Below, piece after piece: positions 59,956 to 64,000 of a stretch of 64,000 nucleotides of DNA (position 1 is its first letter; each line of letters starts with the position of its first letter). The notes below the pieces were generated by a model. That model was not told where the DNA came from, did not search any database, and saw only the letters and a list, made by a program, of their open reading frames with translations. The DNA lies in NCBI GenBank assembly GCA_015698045.1, contig BLAL01000043.1, positions 1,550,001 through 1,614,000 on the forward strand, in the 5' to 3' direction. This stretch comes from Rhizophagus clarus. Lineage: Eukaryota; Glomeromycota; Glomeromycetes; Glomerales; Glomeraceae. Position numbers and translations under genes: made by a program.

Positions 59956-59996
59956 AAAAAATTTACACCTAAGCCTGTCTTAGGTGTAAATTTTTT
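59956..59996. repeat. perfect 18-bp inverted repeat
   Basis: AAAAAATTTACACCTAAG (59956-59973), a five-base loop CCTGT, then the exact complement (59979-59996). The right arm is the first copy of the CTTAGGTGTAAATTTTTT motif that recurs up to the polymerase gene. Confidence 0.9.
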
Positions 59997-60338
59997 TGTA
60001 TACGAATAACTAAACCAAAAAGCTATAGCATAAGTTCTATCATACAAATATTTTTCAATATACAGGAAACCAATCTGAAGTCATTTCCTTTACACAATCA
60101 TTAGGGCAAAAAGTCCAACCTTAGGTGTAAAAAAAAATTTCACCCGGCTAAGTCTAACATTAGGTGTAAATTTTTTGTATACGAATAACTAAACCAAAAA
60201 AGCTATAGCATAAGTTCTATCATACCAATAATATTTTAATATACAGGAAACCATTCTGAAGTCATTTCCTTTACGCAAACATTAGGACAAAAGTCAAACC
60301 TTAGGTGTAAAAAAAAATTTCACCTAACTAAGTCTCAC
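59979..60338. repeat. tandem duplication, 180-bp unit, upstream of the polymerase element genes
   Basis: Two units (59979-60158 and 60159-60338) share TTAGGTGTAAATTTTTT-GTATACGAATAACTAAACC, AGCTATAGCATAAGTTCTATCATAC, AATATACAGGAAACC-TCTGAAGTCATTTCC and CCTTAGGTGTAAAAAAAAATTTCACC. They differ at only a few positions, so the duplication is recent. Motif TTAGGTGTAA occurs twice per unit. Confidence 0.9.
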
Positions 60339-60822
60339 CATTAGGGTAGGTAGAGCAAGTATACAAGATATGTTCATGAGAAAGTATAACCATGAGGTGA
60401 AAAAAAATCCTCCCAATAGCATACTACTTAGGTAGCAAGAGAGAACAAGCATGAGGAGGAGCAGAGCGATGACGAATGCGCGTTCGATATAGGAGAATAA
60501 GTATGAGCAGGCAAAGCCCTTTAGGGCGACGCCAGTAAATACGCATTCGACAGGAAAAATGATATAGTAGGAATATGAGCGAGCCCTTTAGGGTGAAGCG
60601 AATATGGATGCTATATCATTTTGACCATATGCTACCATATTCTAATGTATGCAATATATGAGGCAAATAAGAATGCTAAAATATGTTAACCTCTGCAACG
60701 CACTATCGGCAAGTCTTACCAAACAGTGACCACAGACAGCGAAGCAAAGCAGAGCATGTATACAAGATAAGTCAACCTCTGCAATGCACAGCACCTAAAG
60801 GTGTAAATTTTTTTCGAAAAGG
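60339..60822. other. non-coding region with repeated short modules
   Basis: No supported gene. Modules occur twice: GAGCA-GTATACAAGATA (60351-60367 and 60753-60769), ACCTCTGCAA-GCAC (60690 and 60776), and small hairpins GCCCTTTAGGGC (60508-60520, with a variant at 60585). AAGGTGTAAATTTTTTT occurs again at about 60796. A 64-codon plus-strand frame here is probably chance. Confidence 0.5.
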
Positions 60823-61065
60823 TTACTCCCTATTATACGTACCTAAGGCTCTATCACGAAGCCTATTAATATACTGAGTCACATAATAACTGTTAGCATG
60901 CTTCCTACAAAGGCCGGGTTCAGAGCTAGTTGGCTTACCACAAACATTACAAGGAAGACGCTTTCTAGATTTCCAATGTTCATGACATCCTTCAGGCCGA
61001 CGGCAGGTCCGTGCACAGATACCACCAGTTCTAAGTAAATAGTTGCAAGAATATTCGCCTATCAT
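60823..61065 (-). CDS. small cysteine-rich, probably zinc-binding protein
   Basis: 80-residue ORF on the minus strand, starting at ATG 61065; the frame above begins only with GTG. Its centre has GGICARTCRRPEGCHEHW, then a basic patch KSRKR, then PCNVCGKP, EPGLCRKH and the tail YYVTQYINRL. The pattern C-x3-C-x5-C-x2-H and C-x2-C-x9-C-x3-H suggests two zinc-binding units. I have an impression of similar CRRPGC-HW proteins in Rhizophagus assemblies and large DNA viruses but cannot name a family. It is divergent to the polymerase gene, 186 bp away, and shares its GC level, so it probably belongs to the same mobile or viral element. Confidence 0.6.
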   Translation of the reverse strand: MIGEYSCNYLLRTGGICARTCRRPEGCHEHWKSRKRLPCNVCGKPTSSEPGLCRKHANSYYVTQYINRLRDRALGTYNRE

Positions 61066-61074
61066 AGTAATAAG

Positions 61075-61230
61075 AAATAAATATTTTATTTTAAACAAAA
61101 GATCTTGTAATATTAATACAAGCACCGGAGTAGCAACACCTGGGAGTAAAAAAAAGACCTGAAAAGCTACACCTGAAATAAATAATTTATTTTAAACAAA
61201 AGATTTCGTACTATTAATACAAACAACTGA
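61075..61230. promoter_or_regulatory. duplicated block between the divergent element genes
   Basis: Two copies about 55 bp long, 101 bases apart (61075-61129 and 61176-61230): AAATAA-TA-TTTATTTTAAACAAAAGAT, then GTA-TATTAATACAA. They lie between the small zinc-binding ORF and the polymerase ATG (61252). The first copy starts 10 bases above the small ORF's ATG and the second ends about 20 bases above the polymerase ATG. They are good candidates for a bidirectional promoter, one copy per gene. Confidence 0.65.
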
Positions 61231-61251
61231 ATACATACCCATATAATCAAA

Positions 61252-64000
61252 ATGATACCACAATGTCCAAGATGCGGTAAAGATGACTTTAAAAAGACCC
61301 GTGATCTAACAGCTCATCTTCAAAGAAAGTTTAAATGCAAACCAAAACCAATTCACCCAAAATCACCTAGACCTCGTTCACCAAGCCCAGCCCCTGCACC
61401 AGTAGTCCATACTAAAGGAAAAGATCGAAGAAAGGAGAAGGTAACCCAAACTCCAGTTCCCAAGCCAGAATCTGAAAAGAAGTCACCAACAGCCAAACCC
61501 AAAACTGTAATCCAATCTCCCAAGCATAGTGAGGTTGAACGACAAGATGCTCACGATATACATGCAAGAAAGATTGGGGAGCATTTGAAAACATGGGGTG
61601 CAAGATTACGTCAAAGATGGACTGAAATAACTGGAGAAGAATGTGATTTGCCAAAAAACTTAAAAGAATGTCAGCGACTACATCATGATCTATTACAGGC
61701 AGACAATGAGACTTACGAAAATGTTCAAAAAGAGATAACAGATCCTGAAGCTGGACCTGGCCCAACAACTCAAGCTAATGCTTTAGCACCTCCAGTTAGA
61801 GAAGAGCTCACCAGTATAGATAAAATCAATCAACAAGTAGATGATTACGAACTTTTAAAAGAGTTAGGCATGATAGAAGAAACAGAAATAGAAAAAAGTT
61901 TGGGATATTGGAAAGGCTTAAAAGAAGTGGGTAAAGTAGAAGATCATGCTCCAGAAGGTGATTTACATTTTGAGGAGGAGGATGGAGATCCAAGTAGACC
62001 TCATAGAAATCTTAGCGCATTAAGCAAATGGGAAGCTATAGTACCCAAAAGGTCAAACCCATCATATGCATTCAATAACATATTATTAGGAAGCAAATAT
62101 AATGAAATTCCATATATGCCAAAATTAATAGCATCAGCAAGACAAGAAATAACAAGAGTGCTTCAAACAGAGCTTAGAAGAAAGGAGCAAATAAAGTCAG
62201 CATTAGTTGTAAAATGTATATATTATAAGATAGAAAATGATGGAAAAGAACATAAGAAACGATTTATCAAAATTGCTGAAAAACATCACAGAGGAGGCAT
62301 GCGAAGTATTCTCTCAGAGAACTATATAGATGAACATATATCACTTTCAGGAAGTGAAATAGATAAGAAAATAGAAGAATACTTAGAAAAGGGATCTAAC
62401 TGGAATTTAGTACGAATTGATATAGTAAAAATAGAGGCATATACATTACGTCGTGCACATGGAGGATCATATATTTCAACACCAAAGAGGTTATCCAATA
62501 CAAAGTGTACTATTAATCCAGATAATCAAGGACTCATCGATCCAGAAACAAATAAACCTTCTGAAAAATGTCTCCAAGGGGCTTTAGGATGTTATTTTGC
62601 TCATCAAGATGGGCATACAGATCATCTAGAACGAATCTTCCGAGCTAAGAAGCTTAAGCCATACTTAGATACTATCAAACTAGATGGTATTCCAATGCCT
62701 ACCCCAATCTGTCCACGTATATTCGATAAGATTGAGGAGATGAATCCAGATATCTCCATTAATGTCTGGGAATGGAATGAAGAATCGGCCACTCCAAAAG
62801 GTGTAATAGCTAGTAAAAACTTTAAAAGGCAACATAAAATTCGGTTATTAGCTCTTACAGATATTATCAAATCTGAGGAAATAGGTAAGTACGGGCAAAA
62901 GAATCATTTTCTCTGGATAAAAAATCCTAGCAGATTAATATATGGGGATACAGCGCATAAAGAAAAGAAGAATCTATGTGACGGATGCTTTCAAAGCTGG
63001 ACCTCTAAAAAAGCTCTAGAAAATCATTTAGAAGGATGTCCAGGAATACATGAAAATGCTCCACAAAGAGTCAAACTACCTCAGAAAGGAGTCGATGACT
63101 TTATGGAATTCAAGAACTATGGTAGGATGATCAATGCTCCATGTGTAATTATAGCAGACTTCGAGGCAGATAATAAGAAATGCAATGAGGCATATGGGGG
63201 AAGCATGCAAAAACTTGCTGAACAGAAAGCAAACAGCTTCAGCTATATGGTCCACTGGATCGATACAGGAGATGAGTGGGGGCCTTTCTTATATCGAGGA
63301 GAAAATGCCACCCAAGAATTTGTTCAAAGAATTGATCAGGAATTGGTCAAAATCAATGAGGTCCTAGCTATCAAGCATGAGCGAAAAGTGACTGAGGAAG
63401 ACAAGAAAAGATTTGCTAAAGCTATTAGCTGTTGGATTTGCAAAGGTAAGTTTGATATAGATATAGATGAAATTGAGCGATTAGAAGATAAAATAACAGA
63501 TCTTAAAGAGAAGCTAAAAAACTTTAAAAAAGAGTCAGCAGAATATAATGGCATCCAAATAACTATTGATAAGTCAACTAAAGCTATTACCAGCGAAAAA
63601 GCTAAGGCTGATAAGGTCTGGGATCACTGCCATATTACAGGTAAGTTTCGTGGAGCATCTCATAGGGATTGCAATCTTAAGCTCCAAATACAGGATTGGA
63701 AAACCCCAATCCCAGTCATATTCCATAACTTTCGTGGATATGATTCACATTTGATCTGTGAATCTGTTGGGCGATCAGTTAATGCCCATCAAATCAGAGT
63801 CATAGCTGAAACATTTGAGCGATATAAGTCCATGAAAGTAGGTCAGCTTAAATATATCGATAGCAAGCAATTCATGAATACAAGCCTGTCCAAACTTGCA
63901 GAAAATTTGGGTGATAACAAGCCTATAACTAAGAAGCATTTCAAGGATTTAGGCTATACTGATGAACAAATAGATTTAGTTACACGCAAGGGGGTCCAAC
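61252..64000 (+). CDS. protein-primed-type DNA polymerase B, N-terminal part (Polinton/adintovirus-like), runs off window
   Basis: Uninterrupted frame from ATG 61252 to the window end, 916 codons, no stop and no intron. Order of parts: C2HC zinc finger (C5, C8, H22, C29); Pro/Lys-rich linker (30-90); a large N-terminal domain with RRAHGGSYISTPKRL and NPDISINVWEWN; FLWIKNPSRLI (553-563); second zinc finger (C576, C579, H592, C596); 3'-5' exonuclease motif I IIADFEAD (D636, E638); CWICK (727-731), then a coiled-coil-like insert (about 739-780), then DHCHITGKFRGASHRDCNLKL (791-811), an Endonuclease VII/HNH-like zinc site; exonuclease motif II HNFRGYD (N826, D831); YIDSKQFM; and RKGV at the edge, before the polymerase palm. 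This is the order of PolB in Polinton/Maverick and adintovirus elements, which copy DNA from a protein primer. The palm motifs lie outside the window. The GC level is clearly higher than in the sequence to the left. Confidence 0.85.
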   Translation, partial: MIPQCPRCGKDDFKKTRDLTAHLQRKFKCKPKPIHPKSPRPRSPSPAPAPVVHTKGKDRRKEKVTQTPVPKPESEKKSPTAKPKTVIQSPKHSEVERQDAHDIHARKIGEHLKTWGARLRQRWTEITGEECDLPKNLKECQRLHHDLLQADNETYENVQKEITDPEAGPGPTTQANALAPPVREELTSIDKINQQVDDYELLKELGMIEETEIEKSLGYWKGLKEVGKVEDHAPEGDLHFEEEDGDPSRPHRNLSALSKWEAIVPKRSNPSYAFNNILLGSKYNEIPYMPKLIASARQEITRVLQTELRRKEQIKSALVVKCIYYKIENDGKEHKKRFIKIAEKHHRGGMRSILSENYIDEHISLSGSEIDKKIEEYLEKGSNWNLVRIDIVKIEAYTLRRAHGGSYISTPKRLSNTKCTINPDNQGLIDPETNKPSEKCLQGALGCYFAHQDGHTDHLERIFRAKKLKPYLDTIKLDGIPMPTPICPRIFDKIEEMNPDISINVWEWNEESATPKGVIASKNFKRQHKIRLLALTDIIKSEEIGKYGQKNHFLWIKNPSRLIYGDTAHKEKKNLCDGCFQSWTSKKALENHLEGCPGIHENAPQRVKLPQKGVDDFMEFKNYGRMINAPCVIIADFEADNKKCNEAYGGSMQKLAEQKANSFSYMVHWIDTGDEWGPFLYRGENATQEFVQRIDQELVKINEVLAIKHERKVTEEDKKRFAKAISCWICKGKFDIDIDEIERLEDKITDLKEKLKNFKKESAEYNGIQITIDKSTKAITSEKAKADKVWDHCHITGKFRGASHRDCNLKLQIQDWKTPIPVIFHNFRGYDSHLICESVGRSVNAHQIRVIAETFERYKSMKVGQLKYIDSKQFMNTSLSKLAENLGDNKPITKKHFKDLGYTDEQIDLVTRKGVQ

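Noticed and set aside
61066-61125. 20-codon N-terminal extension of the small zinc-binding ORF
   Set aside because: It would need a GTG start and overlaps the repeated promoter block.
62622-62870. ORFs antisense to the polymerase gene (also 61412-61768 and 63336-63554)
   Set aside because: These are mirror frames of the long, family-supported plus-strand gene.

Overview
The window reads as nuclear DNA of an arbuscular mycorrhizal fungus (Glomeromycotina, very probably Rhizophagus or a close relative). It is strongly AT-rich. Core eukaryotic genes have short GT-AG introns. Around them lie families that are expanded in these fungi: long F-box/leucine-rich proteins, TKL-type kinases with cysteine-rich N-termini, BTB proteins, Crinkler-like and PD-(D/E)XK nuclease relics, SAM-domain fragments, and B-family DNA polymerases of mobile or viral origin. 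Species assignment is inference from family content; nothing in the window is a species marker.

Layout. 1-12 kb is a gene graveyard: one intact F-box gene (2958-4625), then a broken Crinkler-type NTPase, a broken RRM-SAM gene, a broken nuclease gene split by a transposon that itself carries a hAT-type MITE, and a second broken Crinkler-type nuclease. 12.5-26.8 kb is accessory but intact: a four-exon kinase gene and three more single-exon F-box genes, in long intergenic stretches with small inverted-repeat elements. 27-30 kb holds only relics. 30.4-42.2 kb is a compact core block of intron-rich conserved genes: PDAP1-like, VPS35 (13 exons), mitoribosomal mS23, a DUF924 protein, a predicted seven-helix membrane protein and an Sfh5-like Sec14 protein. 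44.7-49.1 kb has a two-exon RNase III-domain gene and two head-to-head BTB genes.

49.1-59.4 kb is a gene-free, extremely AT-rich block. It contains a 3.1-kb TA-flanked pogo/Tc1-like element filled with about 17 copies of a roughly 120-bp repeat in alternating orientation, a 693-bp near-perfect palindromic Tc1/mariner-type MITE, and a more decayed inverted-repeat element. 59.4-64 kb changes abruptly to higher GC: the 3' end of a probable non-LTR retroelement, a 180-bp tandem repeat with a perfect 18-bp inverted repeat, a small cysteine-rich minus-strand ORF, and, divergently, an intronless ORF of at least 916 codons. This ORF has the N-terminal architecture of Polinton/Maverick/adintovirus-type protein-primed DNA polymerase B and runs off the window end.

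How the parts relate. The core genes serve endosomal retrieval (VPS35), lipid transfer (Sfh5), mitochondrial translation (mS23) and general cell functions and show no common pathway. The accessory genes (F-box, BTB) are probable substrate adaptors for ubiquitin ligases, and the kinase is a probable signalling enzyme. The most notable system is the partial polymerase element at the right edge, with its repeated upstream motif and divergent zinc-binding partner. Exon coordinates were worked out by hand from splice signals, frame and similarity to remembered families. No searches or structure predictions were run.
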